Of a stretch of DNA of 6,710 nt, positions 1 to 5,969 are shown one piece after another. Numbering within the stretch: position 1 is the first letter of the stretch; each line of letters begins with the position of its first letter. The position numbers and the translations under genes are program-made. Source of the stretch: Thermoproteota archaeon. Lineage in GTDB: Archaea; Korarchaeota; Korarchaeia; Korarchaeales; Korarchaeaceae. Under the pieces are notes generated by a model, which worked only from the letters and a program-made list of their open reading frames with translations, made no database searches and was not told where the DNA came from. Where the stretch lies: positions 1 to 6,710 of the forward strand of contig JAGGTZ010000063.1 in NCBI GenBank assembly GCA_021158805.1. The letters are read 5' to 3'.

Positions 1-160
1 CGAGCGTTTTATCAGCTAGGAGCTCCGATCTTCTCAATGACTGTTGATAGGTTGATTCGTCACTAATGACCTTAGCAAATTGTTTGGGGTACTCCATTCT
101 GCTTAGGGGCCATAATCTTGTCCCAAACCCCCCAGCTAGAACCAATGAAATTTTCATCAT
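1..160 (-). CDS. Mannose-1-phosphate guanylyltransferase, N-terminal fragment (runs off the left edge)
   Basis: The first 53 codons read on the minus strand contain LAGGFGTRLWPLSR (residues 8-21) followed by PKQF (25-28). This is the nucleotide-binding signature of GDP-mannose pyrophosphorylases of the ManC/type II family, with a Rossmann-like strand leading straight into the GGxGTRLWPLSR loop. Family knowledge: the enzyme makes GDP-mannose from mannose-1-phosphate and GTP in the cytoplasm, for glycan, glycosylation or compatible-solute pathways. The rest of the gene lies outside the window, so a C-terminal isomerase domain cannot be judged. The start is uncertain. Tandem ATGs lie at 160-158 and 157-155, and an in-frame ATG at 172-170 and GTG at 175-173 are also possible. 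An in-frame TAG at 205-203 limits how far upstream the gene can begin. I chose 160 because the family usually begins a few residues before the hydrophobic strand, and because AGTGATGAG just upstream resembles a weak Shine-Dalgarno. It is divergent from the ArsA-like gene. Confidence 0.9.
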   Translation of the reverse strand, partial: MMKISLVLAGGFGTRLWPLSRMEYPKQFAKVISDESTYQQSLRRSELLADKTL

Positions 161-203
161 TTGTTGACTCATCACTGGTCCTTCAGCTCTCGCCACAGTT
201 TTC

Positions 204-210
204 TATTAAA
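204..210 (-). promoter_or_regulatory. Candidate TATA box of the guanylyltransferase gene
   Basis: TTTAATA, read on the minus strand, lies 32-38 bases upstream of the ATG at 172-170 and 44-50 bases upstream of the ATG at 160-158. With the usual archaeal spacing of about 25 bases to the transcription start, the mRNA would begin near 180 and have a short leader. The purine-rich BRE expected just upstream is weak, so this is a candidate only. Confidence 0.3.
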
Positions 211-369
211 GGTAGCCCTCGGTTGGTAATAATGGCTAATATAACTTCACCCCCACACACAAATGATATCTATGAAGGTGTAAGGCCCCACTACCTTAAC
301 TTTAGTTAGGGAACATTCACGGACAGGGAAATGGTGAGTTCTTGGTATCCCGTCTTGGCCTCAAAAAGA

Positions 370-378
370 TTAACTTTA
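370..378 (+). promoter_or_regulatory. Candidate TATA-like element of the ArsA-like gene
   Basis: TTAACTTTA follows an A-rich stretch (363-367) that could serve as a BRE, and is centred about 33 bases before the TTG start at 407. Transcription would start near 399, giving a very short leader that still includes part of the Shine-Dalgarno. The match to TTTAWA is imperfect. The same nine bases occur at 296-304. Confidence 0.3.
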
Positions 379-396
379 TCCCCTTAACGATTTCTA

Positions 397-403
397 GGGA
401 GGT
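397..403 (+). promoter_or_regulatory. Shine-Dalgarno site fixing the TTG start of the ArsA-like gene
   Basis: GGGAGGT is a strong match to the archaeal anti-Shine-Dalgarno. It ends three bases before TTG at 407-409, slightly close but the only good site in the area. The protein read from this TTG begins MRLISFWGKGG, placing the P-loop at the expected distance from the N-terminus, which supports the unusual start codon. Confidence 0.6.
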
Positions 404-406
404 CCA

Positions 407-1306
407 TTGAGGCTAATCAGCTTCTGGGGGAAAGGGGGGGTAGGAAAGACCACCTGTGCAGCTGCTTTAGCAACTAATCTCTCCGAAGAAAAGAGCGTGC
501 TTCTCATAACAAACGACCCTACTCCCACTCTCTCTGACATCCTCGAGACAAACTTATCGGCGGAACCATCGAAAGTTCCCGGATACACTAACCTCTATGC
601 GGCTGAAATAGATGAAGAAGCAGTAATCGACATGTGGAAGAGTAGGTTTGGGGAAGAAGTCTATTACATTCTCTCTTCCTTTCTTCCTGTAGAGCGAGAT
701 ATCATAGACTACATCGCTAGGGCTCCTGGGATATCTGATCAGTTTATGCTCTATGTAATATACGAGCTTTGGAGGAGTGACCGCTATGATCTAATCATAT
801 GGGATACCCCTGCATCAAGCGGGAGTCTCAGGCTACTTAGACTTGAGAGGGAAATGTACTCTCACCTTAGCGATGCAGTTAAAATGTACCTGAGATTAAA
901 GGGTTTCCTAAACAAGATTAGGAGAGGCGAAGGGGATCCTCTCACTTTGATCAACGAGTGGAAACTTCTAGCAGAGAATATCTTCGCAATGCTGTCCAAT
1001 CCTGATCACGAGCTAAACTTAGTGACAATCCCTGAGAAAATGGCCTTTCAGGTTACTAACCGTCTACATTCGGAGCTGAGGGAAATGGGGATAAACACTT
1101 CGAGGGTCATAGTGAATATGGTACTAGACCCTAATGTCTGTAAATCGTGCGATCCGTGGGCGAGGAAAGTCTATAGTCAGCAGGAGATTCTGAAAAGATT
1201 TAACAGAATATATGGCAATGTATTAGTAATTCCCAACGTTTCATTTGAGCCCATTGGCAGAGAAGGGCTTCTAAGATTCTCGAGGTTCCTCCTAGAGAGT
1301 TTTTAA
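407..1306 (+). CDS. ArsA/Get3-family ATPase (single-domain, CxxC-containing)
   Basis: This 299-residue protein carries the deviant Walker A of the SIMIBI ATPases, GKGGVGKTT at residues 8-16, with signature lysine K9 and P-loop lysine K14. A switch I-like segment, TNDPTPTLSD (35-44), keeps the aspartate (D37) of the family's DPAHS motif but not the rest. DTPASSGSLRLL (133-144) stands where Get3/ArsA have DTAPTGHTLRLL. Near the C-terminus, C245 and C248 form a CxxC inside VIVNMVLDPNVCKSC, the zinc-binding dimer motif of Get3. The middle (about 150-225) is predicted helical, as in the client-binding subdomain, but is not strikingly rich in methionine. Family knowledge: Get3 homologues bind tail-anchored membrane proteins, and ArsA drives arsenite export. 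No ars or get gene is seen nearby, so the client is unknown. Length is a little short for Get3. Start codon TTG. A new promoter may lie between this gene and the next, so membership in the downstream operon is uncertain. Confidence 0.87.
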   Translation: MRLISFWGKGGVGKTTCAAALATNLSEEKSVLLITNDPTPTLSDILETNLSAEPSKVPGYTNLYAAEIDEEAVIDMWKSRFGEEVYYILSSFLPVERDIIDYIARAPGISDQFMLYVIYELWRSDRYDLIIWDTPASSGSLRLLRLEREMYSHLSDAVKMYLRLKGFLNKIRRGEGDPLTLINEWKLLAENIFAMLSNPDHELNLVTIPEKMAFQVTNRLHSELREMGINTSRVIVNMVLDPNVCKSCDPWARKVYSQQEILKRFNRIYGNVLVIPNVSFEPIGREGLLRFSRFLLESF

Positions 1307-1338
1307 GCTCCCATTTCTTGCCAACCAGAGGTATGGAA

Positions 1339-1524
1339 ATGAGGGCCGATAGACTCTACCTCCTCTGGGGACTAATTGTGCTTGCCCTGTCGTATACGAT
1401 CCCGTACCTAGTCCTCAGGGATTGTAAGTCATTACTCCTTTACCTGTTCTGGCTCATCCTAACAGTGGCTCACCTTATTGTATCTCTAACTTATATAGGG
1501 AGGTGGAGGGAATGGACAGACTAA
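1339..1524 (+). CDS. Small two-helix membrane protein, probable partner of the sodium:solute symporter
   Basis: This is a 61-residue protein with two hydrophobic helices (about residues 7-27 and 31-52) separated by a short polar turn (RDCK), and a charged tail (GRWREWTD). I chose ATG 1339 because GAGGT at 1328-1332 is well spaced for it. The upstream in-frame ATG at 1333 is too close to that site, and a TTG at 1318 has no site. The 3' end overlaps the symporter gene by 13 bases, so the two are very likely translationally coupled. Family knowledge: several sodium:solute symporters have a tiny two-helix protein encoded just upstream (YhdT with PanF, and the DUF3311 or DUF4212 proteins with others). 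This one fits that arrangement in size, topology and position. I cannot assign it to one of those families by sequence. Its role as an accessory subunit is inferred from context. Confidence 0.75.
   Translation: MRADRLYLLWGLIVLALSYTIPYLVLRDCKSLLLYLFWLILTVAHLIVSLTYIGRWREWTD
1499..1505 (+). promoter_or_regulatory. Shine-Dalgarno site choosing ATG 1512 for the symporter
   Basis: GGAGGTG inside the end of the preceding gene lies six bases before ATG 1512. A GTG at 1503 opens the same frame, but it is part of the ribosome-binding site itself, so ATG 1512 is the better start. Confidence 0.75.
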
Positions 1525-2972
1525 CTGCATCACTACTCACTTTGGCGTTATATCTAATTATTGGTACGGTTATAGCGTTCATATCCAGAAAGATAGGGAT
1601 AAAAACGACGGCCGATTACTATGTAGCCGGTTATAAGCTTAGTGGCATTTTAGCAGCTATATCCTATGCAGCCACCACTTACTCGGCCTTCATGATGGTA
1701 GGTCTGGTTGGCCTGACCTATAAATCCGGGGTGGGGGCCTTCGGCTTTGAGATAACGTACCTACTCTCGACAATCTTCCTCTTATCCTATGTAGCTCCTA
1801 AGGTTTGGAGACTTGCTAGGGAAAGGAAATGGGTAAGCCCGGCTGAGATGGTAGCTGATCTCTATGGGATTAAGCATTTGGCTATACTAGTAGCGGTAAT
1901 ATATTTAATAGCCCTGATACCTTACGCCTCAGCTCAGCTAATAGCAATAGGAAGGACCGTTAAAGGAATGACGGGTAGTGATATCTACCTTATTGGAATA
2001 CTCATTGGAGTTATTGCTGCCCTAATATGGACAGCCCTATCTGGGATGTGGAGTTTAGCATCCACAGATTTCTATCAAGGTCTTTGGATGATATTAGCTG
2101 CTCTCGGGTTCATAATATGGTTGTTCTCCTGGGGCTCAGAGGGTGGGGCCCTCTGGGATGGATTTGAGAGACTATCAGCCTCAGACCTACTGGGCATGAG
2201 TTCTATTTGGAGTATAGGAACATTCATTGCCTATACAATTCCATGGATGTTCTTTGCCGTGACGAACCCGCAAGTCGTGCAGAAGATCTATACCCCTAGG
2301 GACGAGAAGGCTCTCAGGAGACTTGTTACCTTATTCACTCTCTTCGGTCTAACCTACACGGTCATAGTTACGATGGCTGGGCTCATGGGGAGGGCTCTAT
2401 CAGAAGCTGGGAAGCTGCCCATCATAAAAATTGGAGATGAGGTTACCCCGACACTCCTTGCACATGCCCCCCTACCTCTCACGGTATTCGTTTTTACATC
2501 AATAGTAGCTGCAGCCATGACTACGATGGATGCAATAGTCCTGACACTCTCATCAGCTATATCTAGGGATGTCTATCAGAGAACCTTGGGGGGAACGGAT
2601 AGGAAGGCGATCCTAATCGGAAGGATTTCCATACTAGCTCTTCTAATAGTACTGAGTCTCGTAGCCTACCTCAGGATAGGGTTTATAGTAGATTTATCAG
2701 TGCTGGCTTCTGCTCTCTTACTCCCACTGGCACCCGTTACTCTTATAGGCTGGTTCTTAGGTGAAAGGGCTAAAACAAAGCCTATAAGATATGCCGCTGT
2801 TCTCTCTCTCGTAGTAGGCTTCCTTACAGGTTTAGCATGGGCTTTAACCCATGGGGCTAGGAAGTCACTAGTGACGCCTATAGCAGGACTACCCTCTACA
2901 TTATTCATATTACTGGTCTCTACGCTGATAATGCTCCTAGCAATATTACTGTCAGAGGTGAGGAAATCATGA
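1512..2972 (+). CDS. Sodium:solute symporter (SSS family, LeuT fold)
   Basis: This 486-residue integral membrane protein has about 13 hydrophobic helices, typical of the SSS family (TC 2.A.21). Family hallmarks are a conserved first core helix (about 44-70, containing SYAATTYSAFMMVGLVGLTY), the TALSGMWSLASTDFYQG segment (174-190; D186, Q189), and the helix with AAAMTTMDAIVLTLSSAI (333-350) followed by RDVYQR. T337 and T338 align with the Ser-Thr pair that binds sodium at the Na2 site in PutP-like transporters, so sodium coupling is likely. Family knowledge: members carry proline, pantothenate, sugars, acetate and other solutes. The AAAMTT/SSAI pattern is closest to the PanF/PutP/acetate side, but the substrate cannot be told. 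The gene overlaps the small membrane protein upstream, and its stop TGA shares an ATGA overlap with the thioesterase gene downstream. This suggests a carboxylate-type solute, which is inference. Confidence 0.92.
   Translation: MDRLTASLLTLALYLIIGTVIAFISRKIGIKTTADYYVAGYKLSGILAAISYAATTYSAFMMVGLVGLTYKSGVGAFGFEITYLLSTIFLLSYVAPKVWRLARERKWVSPAEMVADLYGIKHLAILVAVIYLIALIPYASAQLIAIGRTVKGMTGSDIYLIGILIGVIAALIWTALSGMWSLASTDFYQGLWMILAALGFIIWLFSWGSEGGALWDGFERLSASDLLGMSSIWSIGTFIAYTIPWMFFAVTNPQVVQKIYTPRDEKALRRLVTLFTLFGLTYTVIVTMAGLMGRALSEAGKLPIIKIGDEVTPTLLAHAPLPLTVFVFTSIVAAAMTTMDAIVLTLSSAISRDVYQRTLGGTDRKAILIGRISILALLIVLSLVAYLRIGFIVDLSVLASALLLPLAPVTLIGWFLGERAKTKPIRYAAVLSLVVGFLTGLAWALTHGARKSLVTPIAGLPSTLFILLVSTLIMLLAILLSEVRKS
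2954..2960 (+). promoter_or_regulatory. Internal Shine-Dalgarno of the thioesterase gene
   Basis: GAGGTGA sits within the last codons of the symporter gene, eight bases before ATG 2969 (11 before the second ATG at 2972). It supports translation restart at the ATGA overlap. Confidence 0.6.
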
Positions 2973-3349
2973 TGAAAGGCCTAAAGGGAGAGCATACCTT
3001 TCAGGTAACTGATGATATGGCAGCGAGGCATATAAGCGATATTGTTCCTGTCCTATCAACGCCTCATATGATAGCATTAATGGAAATAGCCTCTCATAAG
3101 ACTGTAGAGCCCTATCTAGAGGAAGGACAATCAACAGTAGGCACCTATATATGCGTTCATCATAGGGCCCCAGCACCAGTGGGCAGTACGGTAAGGGTGA
3201 TAGCAGAACTACTAGAGATCGATAGAAGGAAGCTCAGGTTCAAGGTCGAGGTATACTGGAGAGATAAGCTGATAGGTGAAGGGGAGCATGAAAGGTTTGT
3301 AGTAGATCTAGAAAGGTTCGCTGCCAAGCTGAAGGAGGAACTTTCCTAA
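2969..3349 (+). CDS. Hotdog-fold thioesterase of the fluoroacetyl-CoA thioesterase (FlK) type
   Basis: This 126-residue single-domain hotdog protein has the order expected for FlK-like acyl-CoA thioesterases: VLSTPHMIALMEIA (28-41, the start of the central helix), TVGTYICVHHRAPAPVGS (56-73, a core strand), then two long strands ending in GEGEHERFVVD. T31, E39 and H65 reproduce the spacing (8 and 26 residues) of the Thr-Glu-His triad of FlK (T42, E50, H76). Family knowledge: such enzymes hydrolyse short acyl-CoA thioesters, and FlK itself removes toxic fluoroacetyl-CoA. The specific acyl group is not predictable here. The gene begins in a four-base ATGA overlap with the symporter. ATG 2969 and ATG 2972 are both possible starts, differing by one residue. 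Its TAA overlaps the next ATG by one base (TAATG). The coupling to a symporter suggests that it clears or salvages an acyl-CoA formed from the imported solute, which is inference. A non-catalytic acyl-CoA binder cannot be excluded. Confidence 0.87.
   Translation: MMKGLKGEHTFQVTDDMAARHISDIVPVLSTPHMIALMEIASHKTVEPYLEEGQSTVGTYICVHHRAPAPVGSTVRVIAELLEIDRRKLRFKVEVYWRDKLIGEGEHERFVVDLERFAAKLKEELS
3334..3338 (+). promoter_or_regulatory. Internal Shine-Dalgarno of the endonuclease III gene
   Basis: GGAGG, followed by AA, lies ten bases before ATG 3349, within the end of the thioesterase gene. It supports coupled translation across the TAATG junction and fixes the endonuclease III start. Confidence 0.6.
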
Positions 3350-4026
3350 TGAAGCTTGGCAAAGAGATCGTTAGGAGGCTTATGAGGGAGTTCAAAATAG
3401 ATGAAGATGAGTTCGTCTCACTTAAGGCTAGCAGATCGGGGAATCCCTTTGAAGTATTAGTAACAACCATAATATCGCAGAACACCAGCGATAAGAACAC
3501 AGCTCTAGCAATAAGGAGGCTTAAGAGTGAGGTAAAGAATATAAAGCCCGAAGAGATCTCAAAAATTCCTTTGGGAGAGTTAGAGGAAATACTCAGACCT
3601 GCTGGTCTATATAGGCAGAAGGCAAGGGTCATCAAGGAAGTGGCTTCTATACTAAGTGATGGGAGACTGGATAGTATACTCTCCCTCCCGACATTAGAGG
3701 AAATCAGGAATGCTCTGATGAAGCTTCCTGGAGTAGGGCCGAAAACGGCTGATGTTGTAATAAGTATGACCACGGAGAAGAGAACTATAGCTATCGATAG
3801 ACATATCGCTAGGGTCGTTAGAAGACTTGGTATCGCTGAAAGTGGTGGGTATGAGGAGATTAGGAGTAGACTAATGGAGATATTTGAACCAGAGGATTAT
3901 TTGAAGGCCCATCTTCTCCTAATAAAATTGGGGAGAACATATTGCAGGGCGAGGAATCCTAGATGTGAAGACTGTCCTCTTAAGGATCTATGTCGCTTTT
4001 CCAAGGCTACATCTTCTCCAGCCTAG
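3349..4026 (+). CDS. nth: Endonuclease III (DNA glycosylase/AP lyase with 4Fe-4S cluster)
   Basis: This 225-residue protein is full length for the Nth family. A helix-hairpin-helix, LPGVGPKTADVV (126-137), holds the catalytic lysine K132. AIDRHIARV holds the catalytic aspartate D150, 18 residues later, exactly as in E. coli Nth (K120, D138). The C-terminus has C199-X6-C206-X2-C209-X5-C215, the 4Fe-4S cluster motif. The N-terminal NPFEVLVTTIISQNTSDKN is the usual start of the HhH-GPD fold. Family knowledge: it removes oxidised and hydrated pyrimidines (thymine glycol and similar) and cuts the resulting abasic site by beta-elimination, starting base excision repair. It is the last gene of the overlapping plus-strand cluster, starting one base inside the stop of the thioesterase gene. 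Its own last 20 bases overlap the end of argS on the opposite strand. Nothing in the sequence links it functionally to the transporter, and co-transcription may only reflect compact genome layout. Confidence 0.96.
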   Translation: MKLGKEIVRRLMREFKIDEDEFVSLKASRSGNPFEVLVTTIISQNTSDKNTALAIRRLKSEVKNIKPEEISKIPLGELEEILRPAGLYRQKARVIKEVASILSDGRLDSILSLPTLEEIRNALMKLPGVGPKTADVVISMTTEKRTIAIDRHIARVVRRLGIAESGGYEEIRSRLMEIFEPEDYLKAHLLLIKLGRTYCRARNPRCEDCPLKDLCRFSKATSSPA

Positions 4027-5923
4027 GGATCCCTATCAGATCTAGGGCCAATCCCAAGACTCCCTTAACCCCTAAGACTAGTCCCAATCTAGCATCTCTA
4101 TATCCATTAGGAGCGCTCAATACAGGGTGACTTTCGTAGAACCTATTGAATAGGGATGCTAGATCGTTAGCGTACTGTGATATGAGATCAGGCCTTAACA
4201 GAGCGTACGCGCTGTAAACTTTTTCTGGGAATTCTCCTAGCTTATAGACGAGAGCCATCTCTATTTCCGAGTTCAAGAGAGAAACATCGAAATCTCTGGG
4301 TATCGATCCGGCTTTTTGAAGTATGCTATAAGCTCTTGTATATGAATACTGGACGAATGGTCCGCTGTTAGCTTCAAGATCCAAAACCCGCTCCCATCTA
4401 AACTGAACAACCTTCGTCGGTGATACGCTTATCAAGGCGTATTTCAATGCGCCGATAGCTACCTTCTCTGAGATCTCTTCTATAAGATCATTACTCGTAA
4501 GATCCCTCTCCTTCAGAATTTCCTTAACTTTTTCTTTCGCTTCATTTAAGAGATCATCGAGGGTAATATACTTTGCACGTCTACCCGACATTTTAATGCC
4601 TATCAGGTTCACCATCTCATAGGCTAGATGTACTAGGAAATCGGGATCATATCCCATTAGGGATAGGCTAGCTCTCACCTCCTTTTGCTCCAAAGTCTGC
4701 TCGGTCGCGATTACGTTGTAGCATCTGGAAACCCCCATTTCAGTCTTATAGAGTGAGTAAGCCACATCAGTACCGGTATAGAGCCAGGTTCCGTCTGACC
4801 TAGTAAGATAGAACTTAGAGGGAACCACTTCATCTAATTTCCCTTCTCTCTCTAGCCTAATAACGTCGTCATATGAGAGCCCAAATATATTTCTGATGTC
4901 CTCTCTTTCCTTTAATGCTCTTCTGAGATCTACATAGATGGCATTACCTTCTCTTCCCAGATATCCAGACTCTTCTAACTTACTCAGAGCTTTATTCACC
5001 CAACTCTCCCAGATGAGTTCGCTTTCCCAGTCAAACTGATCGTATGTTATCCCCATTCTGCTCAAGGTTTCAGTGAAACCCCTGAGTACAGATCCAGCTA
5101 CCTCTCTGAACAGTATCTTGACATCCTCCTCCCCTTTCTGGTACCTCTTGAGCAAATCCATCACTTTCTCCTCGCTTAACTCAGTTATTCCCTTAGCGAT
5201 CTCCGGCGCTACCTTCCTTATCCTCTCAATTGTATCTTCCCAGTCCCTTATCTCCTCTTCTATGTATTCCTCCGACGATTCCTCTCTAAGCTTTCTGATC
5301 TCAAGCACTGCATTTGCCATGGCGTATACCAGCCCATACCAATGGTCGACCTTACCTGTTGGACTCAGATCCTTAATGAGAGACCTGCCAGCTGCGAGTA
5401 TGGCTACCTGTAGGTTACAGTCATTCACTAAGTAATGTCTCCTTACATTCCATCCTAGGAACTTCAATATTCTAGCGAAGGAGTCTCCTATGACAGCATT
5501 CCTTCCGCTTCCCACATGAAGCGGATGGACTGGATTAACGCTTGTGTGCTCTACCATTATAGTCTCATGCTTAGTCTCGCCTCTTCCTAGCATTTCTTCT
5601 CCAGCCAGCTTGAGGATATCTCTGAATAGGCGAACCCTATCCACTTTTAGATTTATGTAGCCGTCCTCAACAATGATGTCATCAGAATACGCTATCTTGC
5701 TCCTGTCTATTCTCTCACTTACGGCCCTTGCAGCATCCTCCGGAGCCATAGACAATTTTTTAGCTAGCTTGAAGCCTACGGGCAATCCAAAGAGGTCTCT
5801 CTCCCTTGGTGAGGGCGAAACTTGAAGCCAATTAAATCTAACATCCACCCCAATGTCAGCAATTCCCCTATTTACTTCCTCTGCGAAAGAGGACTTCATT
5901 AGACCGATGGGATCAGTAGTCAT
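4007..5923 (-). CDS. argS: Arginyl-tRNA synthetase
   Basis: This 638-residue class I synthetase attaches arginine to tRNA-Arg in the cytoplasm. Domains in order are: an N-terminal Add1-type tRNA-binding region (about 1-115), the first half of the Rossmann core with NPVHPLHVGSGRNAVIGD (130-147), the connective insertion, the second half with IGIKMSGRRAKYITLDDLL (441-459), then the anticodon-binding DALR domain, which contains NSGPFVQYSYTRAYSIL (519-535). It ends in LIGIPRLEKM, close to the family's usual LGIxxPERM ending. The HIGH motif reads HVGS and the KMSK motif reads KMSG. The latter is normal for archaeal/eukaryal-type ArgRS, and the Ser in place of the second His is a variant. The ATG at 5923 lies about 25 bases from a TATA-like box, and the AGGAGGT on this strand (5943-5937) lies 13 bases upstream of the ATG, so the mRNA may be leaderless. 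The gene is divergent from the ATL-endonuclease V gene, and its 3' end overlaps nth. Confidence 0.97.
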   Translation of the reverse strand: MTTDPIGLMKSSFAEEVNRGIADIGVDVRFNWLQVSPSPRERDLFGLPVGFKLAKKLSMAPEDAARAVSERIDRSKIAYSDDIIVEDGYINLKVDRVRLFRDILKLAGEEMLGRGETKHETIMVEHTSVNPVHPLHVGSGRNAVIGDSFARILKFLGWNVRRHYLVNDCNLQVAILAAGRSLIKDLSPTGKVDHWYGLVYAMANAVLEIRKLREESSEEYIEEEIRDWEDTIERIRKVAPEIAKGITELSEEKVMDLLKRYQKGEEDVKILFREVAGSVLRGFTETLSRMGITYDQFDWESELIWESWVNKALSKLEESGYLGREGNAIYVDLRRALKEREDIRNIFGLSYDDVIRLEREGKLDEVVPSKFYLTRSDGTWLYTGTDVAYSLYKTEMGVSRCYNVIATEQTLEQKEVRASLSLMGYDPDFLVHLAYEMVNLIGIKMSGRRAKYITLDDLLNEAKEKVKEILKERDLTSNDLIEEISEKVAIGALKYALISVSPTKVVQFRWERVLDLEANSGPFVQYSYTRAYSILQKAGSIPRDFDVSLLNSEIEMALVYKLGEFPEKVYSAYALLRPDLISQYANDLASLFNRFYESHPVLSAPNGYRDARLGLVLGVKGVLGLALDLIGIPRLEKM

Positions 5924-5962
5924 CTCTTTTATGGGTACCTCCTTATTTAAAATGGTGGTGAC
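5924..5962. promoter_or_regulatory. Compact divergent promoter between argS and the ATL-endonuclease V gene
   Basis: Only 39 bases separate the two starts. ATTTAAAAT at 5945-5953 (ATTTTAAAT on the minus strand) is centred about 25 bases from the argS ATG, the spacing expected if transcription starts at the start codon. For the plus-strand gene the same box is too close to its TTG. A weaker TTTTATG at 5926-5932 would place the plus-strand start near 5954, just at GGTGGTGA. The two promoters therefore probably overlap. This assignment rests on spacing alone. Confidence 0.5.
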
Positions 5963-5969
5963 TTGTCAC
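5958..5969. repeat. Inverted repeat spanning the TTG start of the ATL-endonuclease V gene
   Basis: GTGAC-TT-GTCAC is a perfect five-base inverted repeat with a two-base centre. The putative TTG start (5963-5965) lies in its middle and the Shine-Dalgarno-like GGTGGTGA overlaps its left arm. It could be a protein-binding site or a small hairpin over the start. Five-base arms arise by chance often enough that function is unproven. Confidence 0.35.

Larger units (their letters stand above)
161..406. other. Divergent intergenic region between the guanylyltransferase and ArsA-like genes
   Basis: These 246 bases lie between two divergent genes and must hold both promoters. Neither strand has a convincing reading frame, tRNA-like fold or paired C/D box motifs. 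For the minus-strand gene, TTTAATA (reading on that strand, about 210-204) sits roughly 30-35 bases before the ATG candidates and is a fair TATA candidate. For the plus-strand gene, the TTAACTTTA copy at 370-378 lies about 30 bases before the TTG start. No intrinsic terminator is expected here. Confidence 0.55.

Noticed and set aside
118..309. Small plus-strand reading frame of 63 codons starting with TTG
   Set aside because: It overlaps the start of the guanylyltransferase gene in antisense, has no Shine-Dalgarno, low-complexity Ser/Pro content and no recognisable motif.
276..310. Possible hairpins AGGTGT/AC(T)ACCT and CCTTAAC/GTTAGG, considered as a terminator or small RNA
   Set aside because: Both stems are short and need a bulge, they overlap each other, and no U-tract or C/D box motif accompanies them.
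1299..1338. T-rich stretch after the ArsA-like gene as a terminator or a promoter for the symporter cluster
   Set aside because: GTTTTTAAG could be either, but the gap is only 32 bases and neither reading is clear enough to call.
2666..3176. Two minus-strand frames (80 and 69 codons) opposite the symporter and thioesterase genes
   Set aside because: Both lie wholly antisense to genes with strong motifs, and neither has a Shine-Dalgarno or recognisable domain.
3240..3773. 177-codon minus-strand frame opposite the thioesterase and endonuclease III genes
   Set aside because: It is a Ser/Leu/Ile-rich mirror of two well-supported genes, with no ribosome-binding site or family motif.
5073..5435. 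120-codon plus-strand frame inside argS
   Set aside because: Serine-rich antisense shadow of a clearly conserved synthetase.
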